Positions 18,491-29,384 of a DNA stretch of 64,000 nucleotides are shown one piece after another. The position numbers and the translations under genes were made by a program. Source of the DNA: GAS188 sp963713805 (lineage in GTDB: Bacteria > Pseudomonadota > Alphaproteobacteria > Rhizobiales > Beijerinckiaceae); contig CAVQNF010000015.1 in NCBI GenBank assembly GCA_963713805.1, forward strand, positions 44,601 to 108,600, in the 5' to 3' direction. The notes below the pieces were generated by a model. It was not told the DNA's origin and made no database searches. It worked only from the letters and a program-made list of their open reading frames with translations. Every line of letters begins with the position of its first letter. The stretch's first letter is position 1.

Positions 18491-21186
18491 ATGGCCCAGG
18501 CCGATCCCAAGAGAGGCGAACGCCCGGATCCGGATGCCCTCCTCGCCCTCGTCCATAGCGAGGGACGCGGCAAGCTGAAGGTGTTCCTCGGCGCCGCACC
18601 CGGCGTCGGCAAGACCTACGCGATGCTTTCGGGCGCCAAGCAGGCGGCCCGCGAGGGTGTCGATGTGGTCGTCGGCCTCGTCGAGACGCATGGGCGCGCG
18701 GAGACCGCCGCGCTGATCCAGGGGATCGAGATGTTGCCGCAGCGCAATGTCGAGTATCGCGGCCGCCTGATCCAGGAATTCGACATCGATGCCGCGCTCA
18801 AGCGTCGCCCGAAGCTGATCATCGTCGACGAGCTCGCCCATACGAACGCGCCCGAGAGCCGCCATCCGAAGCGCTACCAGGATATCGAGGAGCTGATCGC
18901 GGCGGGCATCGATGTGTGGACCGCGGTCAACATCCAGCATCTCGAAAGCCTCTCCGACGTCGTGTCGACCATCACCGGGGTGAGCGTGCGCGAAACCGTG
19001 CCCGACACCGTGGTCGAGAAGGCCGACGAGGTGGTGGTCGTCGACATCACGCCGGCCGAGCTCATCCAGCGGCTCAAGGACGGCAAGGTCTATCTGCCCG
19101 AGAATGCCAGGCGCGCGGCGGATAATTTCTTCAAGCCCGGCAATCTCACGGCCTTGCGCGAGCTGGCGCTCAGGCGCACGGCCGATCGTGTCGATGACCA
19201 GATGGTCGTCTATCTGCGCCAGAACGCCATCGAGGGGCCTTGGCCGGCGGCCGAGCGCATCCTCGTCTGCGTCGGCACCGATCCTCTCTCGGAGACGGTG
19301 GTGCGAGCCGGCAGCCGGCTCGCGAGCGGCCTCAACGCCTCCTGGATCGCGGTGCATCTCAGCCGCTTCGATTTCGAGGAGACGAGCCATCGGGCGCTCA
19401 AGCGCATCGACGAGGCGATGCGGCTCGCCGAGCGGCTCGGCGCCGAGCTGGCGCGGCTCACGGGGCGGCATCTGCCGGACGAGATCCTGCGCTATGCGCG
19501 ACGCGAGAACGTCACGCAGATCGTGATCGGGCGTTCGGCGGCGGATTGGTTCCAGCGCTTGCGCGGCCGTTCGCTGCCCGAAGAGATCGTGCGCCGCGCC
19601 TCGGGCATCGCGGTGCATATCGTCACGTCGGAACAGCCGGCGAAACGACGCAGCTTCGTCTTCTCGCGGCCGCGTCTTTCGGCGCTCGCCGGCGCCATGC
19701 CCTTCCTCTCCGTCGCCGCGGCGGTCGGCATCGGCAGCATCGCGTCGCACTTCCTCGTGCTGCCCAACCTCTCGATGATCTTCCTCACCGCCGTGCTGTT
19801 TTGCGCCGTCACCTACGGTGCGTGGTCGGCAATCCTCGCGGCTTTCTTGTCCTTCTTCGCCTACAACTTCTTTTTCATCGAGCCGATCTACACCTTGACG
19901 ATCGCCGAGCCGCATGAGCTCTTCGCGCTGCTCATCTTCCTGCTCGTCGCCGTGCTCACCGGAGGGCTCGCCGGGCGCGTGCGCGAGCAATCGGACGCGG
20001 CGGCGCGCCGCGTCGTCGCCACGCAATCGCTTTATGATTTCTCGCGCAAGCTCTCGGCCATCGCCAAGGTCGACGACGTGCTCTGGGTGGTGGTGTCGCA
20101 TGTGGCGAAATCGGTGAATGGCGGCGCCTTGGTGCTGCTCGGCAAGAAGGAGGAGCTCGAGCTCGGCGCGGCCTTTCCACCGGAGGATGCGCTGGGACCG
20201 AGCGAATGGGCGGCGGCGCGCTGGTCGGCGACGCGCGGCGAAATCGCCGGCTGGCGCACCGCCACCTTGCCGAATGCGCAATTCCAATTCCGCCCCTTGC
20301 GCACCTCGCGCGGCATCCTCGGCGTGATCGGCGTCAAGCCTCGGGACGCGAACAACGATCTTTCCGCCGAGGACGACCGGGCGCTCGTCGGCGCTGATCG
20401 ACCAGGCGGCCGTCGCCATCGAGCGCACCCAGCTCGTCGACGAGGCGGCGAAGGCCGAGACCGCGATCGAAAGCGAGCGGTTGCGCGGCGCGCTCCTCTC
20501 CTCGCTTTCGCATGATTTGCGCACGCCTCTGTCCTCGATCATGGGCGCGGTCACGAGCCTGCGCCAGCTCGGCGACAAGATGCCGGCTTCCTCGCGCCGC
20601 GATCTCCTCGCCACGATCGAGGAGGAGACCGCGAGGCTGTCGCGCTTCGTCTCGAACCTCCTCGACATGACGCGGCTCGAAGCCGGCGCCGTGAACGTCA
20701 AGCGCGACCTCGTCGATGCGGGCGACGCGGTGCGCAACGCCGTGGCGCACGCGAGAAGCAGCTTTCCCGACCGCGCGATCGAGGTCACGATCCGCCCGAC
20801 CTGCCCTTGGTGCGCGGTGATGCGACATTGCTCGAGCAGGTCGTCTTCAATCTTCTCGACAACGCCGACAAATACGTGCCGGCGGGTTCGCCGACCTCCG
20901 TGTCGGTCCAGCGTGGAGGGGCAGAAGCTCGTCATCACGGTCGCCGATCGCGGGCCCGGGCATCCCGCAAGCCGAGCTCGAGCGCGTCTTCGAGAAGTTC
21001 CATCGTGTCGCGCCTGGCGACGGCCGGCCTGCCGGCACGGGGCTCGGCCTGTCGATCTGTCGCGGCCTCATCGGCGCCATGGACGGCAGCATCCGCGCGG
21101 AAAGCCCGCTCGGCGATGCCCTCGGGACGCGCATCATCATCGAGCTTCCCGTCGCCGACGAGCGGCAGGACCGCCTGGCCTCGTGA
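18491..21186 (+). CDS. kdpD: Sensor histidine kinase of the Kdp system
   Basis: KdpD senses K+ limitation and phosphorylates KdpE. Domains in order: KdpD N-terminal domain with Walker A 'GAAPGVGKT' (residues 34-42) and 'VDELAHTNAPESRHPKRYQD'; a USP-like domain (about 250-370); four membrane helices (about 395-490); a GAF-like region; a HisKA domain with the phospho-accepting His in 'SLSHDLRTPLSS' (about residue 673); and HATPase_c ('NLLDNADKYVP', 'GTGLGLSICRGLIGAMDG'). Four indels (extra G 20387, missing C near 20806, extra G near 20917 and 20957) break the frame. Repaired length is about 897 aa. Confidence 0.94.
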
Positions 21187-21199
21187 GCGAGGATCGGCC

Positions 21200-21896
21200 T
21201 TGAGCACCTCGACCGTCGTCCTCGTCGTCGATGACGAGCCGCAGATTCAGCGGTTTCTCAAGCCGAGCCTCGAGGCTGCCGGATACAAGCCGGTCATGGC
21301 CGCGACCGGCGCCGAGGCGCTCAAGCTCATCGCGACGCGCGCGCCCGACGTCGTCGTGCTCGATCTCGGCCTGCCGGATATGGACGGCAAGGACGTGATC
21401 AAGGGCGTGCGCGAATGGTCGCAGGTGCCGATCATCGTGCTTTCGGCGCGCGACCGCGAGGGCGAAAAGATCGCCGCGCTCGATCTCGGCGCCGACGATT
21501 ACGTGAGCAAGCCCTTCGGCATCGGCGAGCTGATGGCGCGCATCCGCACGCTGCTGCGCCACCGCAGCCGCGAGGAAGGCGAGACGACCGTGTTCGAAGT
21601 CAGGGGGGCTCGTCGTCGACACGCTCGCCCACACCGTGACACGCAACGGCGAGGGGTTGCGGCTCACGCCGAAGGAATACGACGTGCTCCATCTCCTGGT
21701 GCGCAACGCCGGACGCGTGATGACGCATCGACAGATCCTGCAAGCCGTGTGGGGGCCGGCCAATGTCGAGGACACGCAATATCTGCGCGTCTTCGTCGGC
21801 CGGTTGCGACAGAAGATCGAGGCCGACCCCTCCGAGCCGCAGCTCATCGTCACCGAGCCCGGCGTCGGCTATCGCTTCAAGGCGATGCAGGATTGA
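21200..21896 (+). CDS. kdpE: Response regulator of the Kdp system
   Basis: This OmpR-family regulator should activate kdpFABC when phosphorylated by KdpD. A TTG start at 21200, after GAGCGAGGAT, gives 'MSTSTVVLVVDDEPQIQRFL'. The receiver Asp is D55 in 'VVVLDLGLPD', with the conserved Lys in 'DYVSKPF'. The winged-helix DNA-binding domain ends 'RQKIEADPSEPQLIVTEPGV' and 'GYRFKAMQD'. One extra G in a G-run near 21601 shifts the frame. Repaired length is 231 aa. It begins 13 bp after kdpD. Confidence 0.94.
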
Positions 21897-21919
21897 GGGG
21901 AGGGGCCTCGAATGCGCCT

Positions 21920-22318
21920 TCAGGCCTTGGAGTGCGCGAAGAACACCTTGCTGGCGATCTTCCATTCGCCGCCCGTTTCGACGAGCACGAAGAAATCCGT
22001 GTAGCGCGTGCCGCGCCAATTCTCCGCCTCGAGACGCGCCATCGCGGCGGTTCCCGAACGCTCGATCGTGACGACGCGCGCCTTAACCTCGCTCGCCGGC
22101 CCACCCTTGTCGATCAAGCCGCAGAAATCCGCGAGCGTCCAATCGACGGGCTTGCCGCCATAGCTTCCGCGAATATGGGCGCCGTCGAGAAAGGCCTTGC
22201 GCATGAGCGAGCTGTCGCCCTTGCGCGCGCCCTCGATATAATGCTGCAGCGGCGCCGAGATCGCGTCATAGGCGGTAAAGCTCGCCCCTTCCTCGGCTTT
22301 CGTCACGGCCTCTGCCAT
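21920..22318 (-). CDS. Nuclear transport factor 2 (SnoaL-like / putative lumazine-binding) family protein
   Basis: An intact 132-aa protein with the cone-shaped NTF2 fold pattern: 'LQHYIEGARKGDSSLMRKAF', then 'GKPVDWTLADFCGLIDKGG', 'RLEAENWRGTRYTDFFVLVE' and 'GEWKIASKVFFAH'. This composition is typical of the putative lumazine-binding/NTF2 subgroup of unknown ligand. It is transcribed toward kdpE and ends 23 bp from its stop, a convergent arrangement. No catalytic residues can be assigned. Confidence 0.8.
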   Translation of the reverse strand: MAEAVTKAEEGASFTAYDAISAPLQHYIEGARKGDSSLMRKAFLDGAHIRGSYGGKPVDWTLADFCGLIDKGGPASEVKARVVTIERSGTAAMARLEAENWRGTRYTDFFVLVETGGEWKIASKVFFAHSKA

Positions 22319-22374
22319 CGTGGCGCTCCTTCATGAACCTGACGTGGCCGAGCATGGCGCGAAAGATCGCCTCG

Positions 22375-22445
22375 GGTCCAGCTTGCGCGAAGGCGTGGAT
22401 GCGCGGGCCCGATCCTCGGGACGAGCCCGAGGACGCGCAGGACGG
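22375..22445. repeat. REP-type palindromic repeat
   Basis: GCGTGGATGCGCGGGCCCGATC is followed by a CCTCGGGACGAGCCCGAGG hairpin and CGCGCAGGAC. It is the same family as 12191-12310 and lies between two minus-strand genes. Confidence 0.65.
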
Positions 22446-22472
22446 TCAGCGGCGCGTGAATTGCGACCATCC

Positions 22473-24070
22473 TCACGGCTCGATCAGCACGCCCGGGTTC
22501 ATCATGCCCTGCGGATCGAGCGCGCGTTTCGCGGCGCGCAGCGCCTCGGCGAACAGCTCCGGCCTCTGGCGATCGTACCAGGGGCGGTGATCGCGCCCGA
22601 CGGCGTGGTGATGCGTGATCGTGCCGCCGGCCGCGATCAAGGCATCGCTCGCCGCCTCCTTGATGGCCCGCCATTGCTCGAGCAGCGCGCCATGGCGGCC
22701 GAGCGCGTGGAAGGAGAAATAGGGCGCTGGGCCGTCGGGATAGACATGGGTGAAGCGGCAGGTGACCTCGCCCTGCACGCCCGTCGCTTCGCGGATGGCG
22801 CGCTCGGTCGCGGCCTTCACCTCGTCGTGGAAGTCCTCGAAGCGCTCCCAGGTGATCGACGTCTCGAAGGTGTCGTTGATGATCGCCGCCGGCGTCAGGA
22901 ACTCGCGCGCATAGGGCATGCGGATGAAGGCGTTGCGCCACAAGCCCGCCGCGCCCTCGAGATGCGCGTCGCCGCCGCCCGTCTCGGCGACGCCGCCATG
23001 GTCGGCGCAGCATTCGAGCGCGCGTTTCATCCAGGCGTCGAGCGGATGGTCGCCCGATTCGAAGGCGAGCACCAGGATCGCGACGGAGCCGTCGGCGGCG
23101 CCCGTGTTGTAGGCTTCCGCCGGATCGAGGATGCGGCAGTTCGACGGGATAGAGCCCGGCTTGCGCGATGGCGCGCACGGCGCGCGCCGCGGCGAAGAAG
23201 CTCTTGAATTCGACGCGAGCCGCCCGCGCGAAAGATCGGCTTCACCTGCAGCCGCATCCAGGCTTGCGAGATGATGCCGAGAATGCCTTCCGAGCCGATG
23301 AACATGCGGTCGGGGCTCGGCCCCGCGCCCGATCCGGGCAGGCGCCGCGTCTCGATCACGCCCTTCGGCGTGACGACGCGCAGGCTTTCGACGAGATCGT
23401 CGATATGGGTATAGAGCGTCGCGAAATGCCCGCCCGAGCGCGTCGCGATCCAGCCGCCGAGCGTCGAATAGGCGAAGCTCTGCGGAAAATGGCGCAAGGT
23501 GAGGCCGTGCGGCTTCAGCTGCGCTTCGAGCGCCGGCCCGAAAGCGCCGCCCTCGATCCGCGCGGCGCGCGAGGTCGCGTCCACCTCGAGCACCTGGCCG
23601 AGATGCTCGAGATCGATGGTGACGGCGGCCTTGTGGCGCCCGTCGCGCCGATGCTCGACGCCGCCGCACACGCTCGATCCGCCGCCGAAGGGCGCGAGCG
23701 AGGCGCCGACGCTGCCGGCCCAGTCCATGACCGCCGAAATCTCCGCCTCGGTGCGCGGATAGGCGACGACGTCGGGCGCGCAATCGTAGCGGCCGAGCAT
23801 GGCGCGGACGTAGTCGGGATAGGATTTGCCGTAGGTATGGGCGGCGCGATCGTAGCGCTCGCTCGTGCAGAAAGCCGCGAGCGAAGCAGGCGGCGTCACG
23901 CGAGGCGTCGGGCAGGGCGAGCTCCTCGAGACGCGGCACCGCGATGGTCTCGAAGCTCGTCGCGCGCGAATTTCTCGCGATAGCGGCCGAGCACGAACGT
24001 CGCGCTCCTCCGCGGTCATCGCTTCGCCTTCGCGGCCCCAGCCGTAATATTTCAGTCTCGCGCCGCTCAT
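22473..24070 (-). CDS. FAD-binding oxidase, alkyl-dihydroxyacetonephosphate-synthase-like
   Basis: The N-terminus 'MSGARLKYYGWG' followed later by 'PDVVAYPRTEAEISAVMDWA' and 'APFGGGSSVCGGVE' marks a VAO/PCMH-type FAD domain. 'FPQSFAYSTLGGWIATRSGG' and 'MFIGSEGILGIISQAWMRLQ' follow. The C-terminal cap has the active-site region 'GGTITHHHAVGRDHRPWY' and the ending 'LDPQGMMNPGVLIEP'. The HHH motif is conserved in alkylglycerone-phosphate synthases and in bacterial homologues of unknown substrate. Frame changes lie near 23930, 23220 and 23150. About 530 aa. It runs in the same direction as the large FAD/Fe-S gene upstream, so the two may be co-transcribed. Confidence 0.82.
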
Positions 24071-24163
24071 GGTCTCACCCATTGGAAGGCTCCCGCTTCT
24101 CCTCGAAATCGCGTCACGCGAATGTCGCTTCTTCTTCGTGCTCCCGAAGCAGCCAGTCGCCGA

Positions 24164-27116
24164 TCAGGAGGCCGAAAGCTGGGCCGCGAGAACGCGCGCC
24201 ACATGCACGGCTTTGCGACCGCTGCCGTCAGCGATCTGATGGCGGCACGAGGTGCCGTCGGCGACGATGATCGTGTCTGGCGCGGCGGCGCGCACGGCCG
24301 GCAGGAGCGTGAGCTCGCCCATCGCCTTCGACACGGCGAGGGTTTGCGCATGGTAGCCGAAGGAGCCTGCCATGCCGCAGCAGCTCGACGCCACGGTCTC
24401 GACCTCGAGACCAGGCACGAGCGCAAGCGTCCGCGCGACGCGTCGCGTCGATGCCGAAGGCCTTCTGATGGCAATGGGTGTGCAGCAAGGCCTTGCGCCT
24501 CGAGGGCGAGAGCGCAAGCTTCAGCCGGCCGGCTTCGGCTTCGGCCATGAGGAATTCCTCGAGGAGCACGGCCTTTGCGGCGACTCTTTTCGCGCTGTCG
24601 CCGATGCGCGAGTGACGGGATCTCGTCGCGGAAGGTGAGGAGGCAGGAGGGTTCGAGCCCGATGATGGGCATGTCGCGCGAGGCGTAAGGGGCAAGCGCC
24701 GCAAGCGAGCGCCCGCCTCGCGGCGCGCCCGTCCGATCTGCCCGGTCGAGAGATAGGTACGGCCGCAGCACAAAGGCCGTGCCGAGCCGTCCGAGGCCTT
24801 CGGCAGATGCACGCGATAGCCGCCGGCGACGAGCACGGCGAGCGCCGCCGCGATCGTCTCGGGCTCGAAATAACGGTTGAAGCTGTCGGCGAAGAGCACG
24901 ACCTCGCGACCGTCCTCGGGGCCGACCGCATCGGCCGGCGCGCGAAAGAAATCGGAGCGCCAGACGGGGAGGGGGCGCTTCGGCCGCGAAACCGGCGACG
25001 CCTTGCGACAGAGAGCGCCGCGCCCGGCACGCGGTCCCTGAGGTTCATGAGAAAGGCGAAGGCGCGACGCGATCGGCGCGTAGCGCGGCAGGGCACCGAC
25101 GAGCCGATCGAAGAGGCGAAGACCCTTGCTTTTCGCGCGCGCGGCATCGACCTCGATCTTCATGCGCGCCATGTCGACGCCGGTCGGGCATTCGCGCTTG
25201 CACGCCTTGCAGGCGACGCAAAGCTCGAGCGCCTGCGCCATCTCGTCGGAGGCGAGCGCCTCCTTGCCGAGCGCGCCGGAAAGCGCGAGCCGCAGGCGTG
25301 TTGGCGCGTCCGCGCGTCACATGCTGCTCGTCGCGCGTGACGCGATAGGAGGGGCACATCGCCCCGCCCTCGAGCTTGCGGCAGGCGCCGTTGTTGTTGC
25401 ACATCTCGACGGCGCCCTGGAAACCGCCGGCGCCGCCGGGATATTCCGACCAGTCGAGCACGCGGCCGGAACGGCACGGCGTGATAGCCGGGCGGATAGC
25501 GAAACAGCCTGCGATCGTCGAATTTCGGCGCGCGCACGATCTTGCCCGGATTCATCAAGCCTTTCGGATCGAAGGCGTCCTTCACCTCCTCGAAGGCGCG
25601 CGTGAGCCTTTCTCCGAACATCGCCTCATGGAACTCCGATCGCACGAGCCCGTCGCCATGCTCGCCCGAATGCGAGCCCTTATAGGCGCGCACCAGCGCG
25701 AAGGCCTCCTCGGCGATGGCCCGCATCGCCTTCACATCCTTCTCGAGCTTGAGATTGAGGATCGGGCGCACATGCAGGCAGCCCTCCGAGGCATGCGCAT
25801 ACCAGGTGCCGCGCGTGCCGTGCTTGGCGAAAATCTCGGTGAGCTTTTGCGTGTATTCGGCGAGCTTCGGCAAGGGCACGGCGCAATCCTCGACGAAGGA
25901 GACGGGCTTTCCCTCGCTCTTCATCGACATCATGATGTTGAGGCCGGAGGTGCGAAGATCGGCGATCGCGGCTCTGCAAGGCCGGGATCGAGAACGTCGA
26001 CGACGCCGCCCCATTTTCGGCGCTCGCGATCCAAGCCGAAGCCGAGATCGCCCATCAGCTCGTGGAGCTCCTTCAGGCGCCGGAGATTTTCGGCCTCGCT
26101 TTCGGCGAACTCGACGACGAGCAGCGCTTCGGGTTCGCCGCGCACGAAGGCTTCGAGCGTCGGCCTGAACATGGCGATCGAGCAGGCGAGCGCGATCATC
26201 GTCGCATCGACGAGCTCGATGGCGATCGGCTGCAGCTGCACGAGATGCTGGGCCGCGTCCATCGCCTCATGGAAGGAGCCGAAATGACAGACGCCGAGCG
26301 CCCGCTTGCCGAGCACGGGCCAGAGCTTCGAGCTCGATCGCGGTCGAATAGGCGAGCGTGCCTTCCGAGCCGACGAGGATATGGGCGAGGTTGTGCGACG
26401 CCGCGTTCGGCAAGAGCGCGTCGAGATTATAGCCGCCGACCCGGCGCTGCACCTTGGGAAAGCGCGCCGCGACCTCGTCGGCCTCGCGTTCGCCGATGGC
26501 GAGAAGCTTCTGCGACGAGCCCTCCATCGCCCGATTCGCGCTCGCGCCCGCTTGTGCTGCCGGCAGCGACCGGGCCGAAATGCCTGCGCTCGCCATCCGG
26601 CAGGACGGCGTCGATCGAGACCACATTGTCGCGCATCGTGCCGTAGCGCAGCGAGCGTCCGCCGCAGGAGTTGTTGCCGGCCATGCCGCCGATCGTGGCG
26701 CGCGAGGCGGTCGAGACATCGACCGGGAACCAGAGCCCATGCGGCTTCAGACGCCGGTTGAGCTCGTCGAGCACGATGCCCGGCTCGACGACGCAGCGCC
26801 GCGCCGCGACATCGAGCGAGAGGAGCTGCGTCAGGTGCTTCGAACCGTCGATCACGAGACCCTCGTTGATCGCCTGCCCGCGATTGCGAGGTGCCCGCGC
26901 CGCGCGCCGTGACGGGAACGCCCTCCTCGCGCGCGATCGGCGAGCGCGCGCAGCGCCTCGTCCATGTTGCTCGGCACGACGACGCCGAGCGGCATCATCT
27001 GGTAATGGGAAGCATCGGTGGCATAGCGGCCGCGCGAGAAGCGGTCGAAGCGCGACCTCGCCCGAGACCTCGCGTCTCAGGCGCCGTTCGAGCCCGGGCC
27101 TCACGCTCACCGCCAT
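24164..27116 (-). CDS. FAD-binding and (4Fe-4S)-binding oxidoreductase (D-lactate/glycolate-dehydrogenase-like fusion)
   Basis: This is a fusion of about 980 aa. Near the N-terminus 'MMPLGVVVPSNMDEALRALA' and 'GMAGNNSCGGRSLRYGTMRD' belong to the FAD-binding domain. The FAD-linked C-terminal domain includes 'SHSGEHGDGLVRSEFHEAMF' and 'FDPKGLMNPGKIV'. Two Cys clusters follow ('CNNNGACRKLEGGAMCPSY' and 'CVACKACKRECPTG'). A CCG domain ('SCCGMAGSFGYHAQTL') closes the protein. Such proteins oxidise 2-hydroxyacids and pass electrons to the respiratory chain. ATG 27116 gives 'MAVSVRPGLERRLRREV'. At least eight frame changes split it, yet every domain is readable. Confidence 0.85.
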
Positions 27117-27475
27117 GTTCCTCGCCCGCTCCTTCGATGAAGGTTCAACGTCCCCGTTTTTGCATTCATGCCCGGCGCGAGCAAGCGCCTTACCGGGACC
27201 AAAAGGCACATGAGAGGGTCGAAGCGAGGCTGAGTGACGCTCTGACCGCGCGCAAGCGCCTCTTCGAGGGCATCGAGAGCCGGTCGCAAGCTGGCGTGCG
27301 GGCCGTTGCACGGTCGAGGTGAGGCCGGCCGCGCCTTGGCGCTGGTCGACTTGCGCTCTGCGTCGAGCTTCGCTCTCTCATAAGGAAACCGCGCGACCGG
27401 CGCGATGCTCTCATTTGAGTTCGCGCTAATTACAGGCTAATGGCGCGCGGGATCGCTTCGGGAAAGACGGATGGC
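27117..27475. other. Intergenic region between divergent genes, no gene seen
   Basis: This stretch separates the minus-strand oxidoreductase from the plus-strand aminotransferase and should hold both promoters. No frame gives a recognisable protein. The 60 bp before 27476 are relatively AT-rich (TTGAGTTCGCGCTAATTACAGGC), which could include a promoter, but no clear box pair stands out. Confidence 0.5.
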
Positions 27476-28680
27476 ATGAGCAATATTCACCGCGTGGCCG
27501 GGCGCCACTTCCTGCAGATTCCGGGCCCGACGCCCGTGCCCGACCGCATCTTGCGGGCGATCAGCTATCCGACCATCGATCATCGCGGCCCCGAATTCGA
27601 GAAGCTCGGGCGAACCGTGCTCGCCGGCATCAAATCGATCTTCAAGACGGCTTCGCCCGTCATCATCTACCCGGCTTCCGGCACGGGCGCCTGGGAGGCG
27701 GCCCTGGTCAACGTGCTCTCGCCCGGCGACAAGGTCCTGATGTTCGAGACCGGCCATTTCGCGACCTTGTGGAAGAACATGGCAGCGAAGCTCGGGCTCG
27801 ATCCGGAATTCATCGCCTCCGACTGGCGCGTCGGAGCCGACCCCGCCGCGATCGAGGCACGGCTCCGCGAGGACAAGGCGCAGGCGATCAAGGCCGTCTG
27901 CGTCGTCCATAACGAGACCTCGACCGGTTGCGTCTCGCCGATCGACGCGGTGCGCAAGGCGATCGATGCCGCGAGACATCCGGCTCTCCTCCTCGTCGAC
28001 ACCATCTCCTCGCTCGCCTCCATCGACTACCGTCACGACGAATGGGGCGTCGACGTCACCGTCGCCGGCTCGCAGAAGGGGTTGATGCTGCCGCCGGGCC
28101 TCTCCTTCACGGCCGTGTCGGAGAAGGCGCTGAAAGTCGGCCGAGCACGCGAGGCTGCCGCGTCTCTTCTTCGATTGGCGCGAGATGCTGCGGCCGAACG
28201 CGCAAGGCTTCTTCCCCTATACGCCGAGCACCAACCTGCTCTACGGCCTCAAGGAAGCGATCGAGATGCTCCATGAGGAGGGGCTCGAGAACGTCTTCGC
28301 GCGCCATGACCGGCATGCCGAGGCGACACGCCGGGCCGTGCGCGCCTGGGGCCTCGACATATGGTGCAAGGAGCCGAAGCATTATTCGTCCTCGCTGACC
28401 GCCGTGCTGCTGCCCGAGGGCCACAACGCCGACAGGCTGCGCGAGACGGCGCTCGCCGCATTTCGACATCTCGCTCGGCACCGGCCTCACGAGGCTCGCC
28501 GGCAAAGTGTTCCGCGTCGGCCATCTCGGCGACACCAATGATCTCACCATCCTCGGCGCGCTCGCGGGTGTCGAGATGGCGCTCGCGCTCGGCGAGGTGC
28601 CGCACCGGACGGGCGGGGTGCAGGCGGCGATGGCGTATTTGACGCAAGCCGCGCGCGGTGACTTGGCCGCGGCGGCGTGA
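27476..28680 (+). CDS. Serine--glyoxylate / alanine--glyoxylate class-V aminotransferase
   Basis: ATG 27476 begins 'MSNIHRVAGRHFLQIPGPTP', the usual N-terminus of the class. The glyoxylate-aminotransferase signature 'YPASGTGAWEAALVNVLSPG' and the PLP-Lys region 'VTVAGSQKGLMLPPGLSF' are present. The end has 'GTGLTRLAGKVFRVGHLGDT'. It transfers an amino group to glyoxylate, giving glycine, as in the serine cycle or photorespiration-like salvage. The neighbouring 2-hydroxyacid dehydrogenase would supply glyoxylate if it oxidises glycolate, so a link is plausible. Frame changes near 28160 and 28455; repaired length about 401 aa. Confidence 0.88.
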
Positions 28681-28795
28681 GGGTGTCGAGCGCCCTTTTC
28701 AATCGTCCCGTCTTTGAAGGAAGGCGGCGAGCAGGCGACGAACATAGGCGCATGGATGCTCGGATTGGTCTTAAAAGAAAGGGTAGTCGTCGGAA

Positions 28796-29026
28796 ATGGG
28801 GCAGATCGAGAACGAGCGGACGAAGCTCACCGCGACACTAATCAACAACACCGCGATAGCCATCATTGGGACTGGCGTGATCGCCCCTTTTTTTGCGATC
28901 CTTTACGGCCTCAGCAGCCTCAGCGCAGACCAGATACGATTATTCGCCATTTCCGTGCCGACTTGGATTATCGTCGGAGTTGCCCTACATTTCATTGCGA
29001 GAGCCATTCTTGGAGGACTCAAATGA
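28796..29026 (+). CDS. Small two-helix membrane protein
   Basis: An intact 76-aa protein with two hydrophobic stretches, about residues 18-40 ('AIAIIGTGVIAPFFAILYG') and 50-70 ('VPTWIIVGVALHFIARAILG'), after a charged start 'MGQIENERTKL'. It resembles no family I can name. Its stop overlaps the ATG of the next small gene (ATGA), so the two are translated together. Base composition is lower in GC than the flanking aminotransferase gene. Confidence 0.6.
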   Translation: MGQIENERTKLTATLINNTAIAIIGTGVIAPFFAILYGLSSLSADQIRLFAISVPTWIIVGVALHFIARAILGGLK

Positions 29027-29142
29027 CGTGGTTCGAGCTCTACGCTCTCTTTGGAGTTCCGGCCATGGTTCTCCTGATGGCCGGTGGACTGTATTTTTAC
29101 AATCGGGCACAAACCCGGGACAGGCATCATCCCGCCGGCTGA
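29023..29142 (+). CDS. Short membrane peptide coupled to the preceding gene
   Basis: A 39-aa peptide, 'MTWFELYALFGVPAMVLLMA' then 'GGLYFYNRAQTRDRHHPAG', with one membrane helix and a basic tail. ATG 29023 overlaps the previous stop by four bases. Function unknown; the pair may form a small membrane complex. Confidence 0.5.
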   Translation: MTWFELYALFGVPAMVLLMAGGLYFYNRAQTRDRHHPAG

Positions 29143-29195
29143 ACGGCACGCAAAAGGCGCGCAGTCGCGATCACCTGCCACGCATCTCCACTGAT

Positions 29196-29285
29196 AGCTC
29201 GGGCTTCGTGTTCAGCGTCTGGAACACCACGCAATAGCGCTCGGTGAGCTTCAACAGCGTGTCGAGCTTCTCCTTCGGCGCGTCG
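29196..29285 (-). pseudogene. Duplicated 3' end of the osmC gene
   Basis: This 90-bp segment is a direct copy, with one clear mismatch, of 30527-30616 inside the OsmC gene. On the minus strand it encodes 'ERYCVVFQTLNTKPELS'. It has no start codon and is cut off on the upstream side. The two copies flank the substrate-binding protein gene at 29385-30368. Confidence 0.75.
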
Positions 29286-29384
29286 TTGACTTCGATCTCA
29301 ACGCATCCGGCTCTCGTCCGGCGAGGGTCGATCCCGCGGCGTCTGGATCATGGCAGCGGCTGCACATGCGGATATGGGTTCGAC

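Noticed and set aside
20381..20390. Programmed ribosomal frameshifting in kdpD, or a split sensor
   Set aside because: No slippery heptamer or downstream pseudoknot is evident. The same TC+G insertion occurs in kdpA four times, so a consensus error is simpler.
29023..29150. Selenocysteine or recoding at the ATGA overlap
   Set aside because: A four-base start/stop overlap is ordinary translational coupling; there is no SECIS-like structure.
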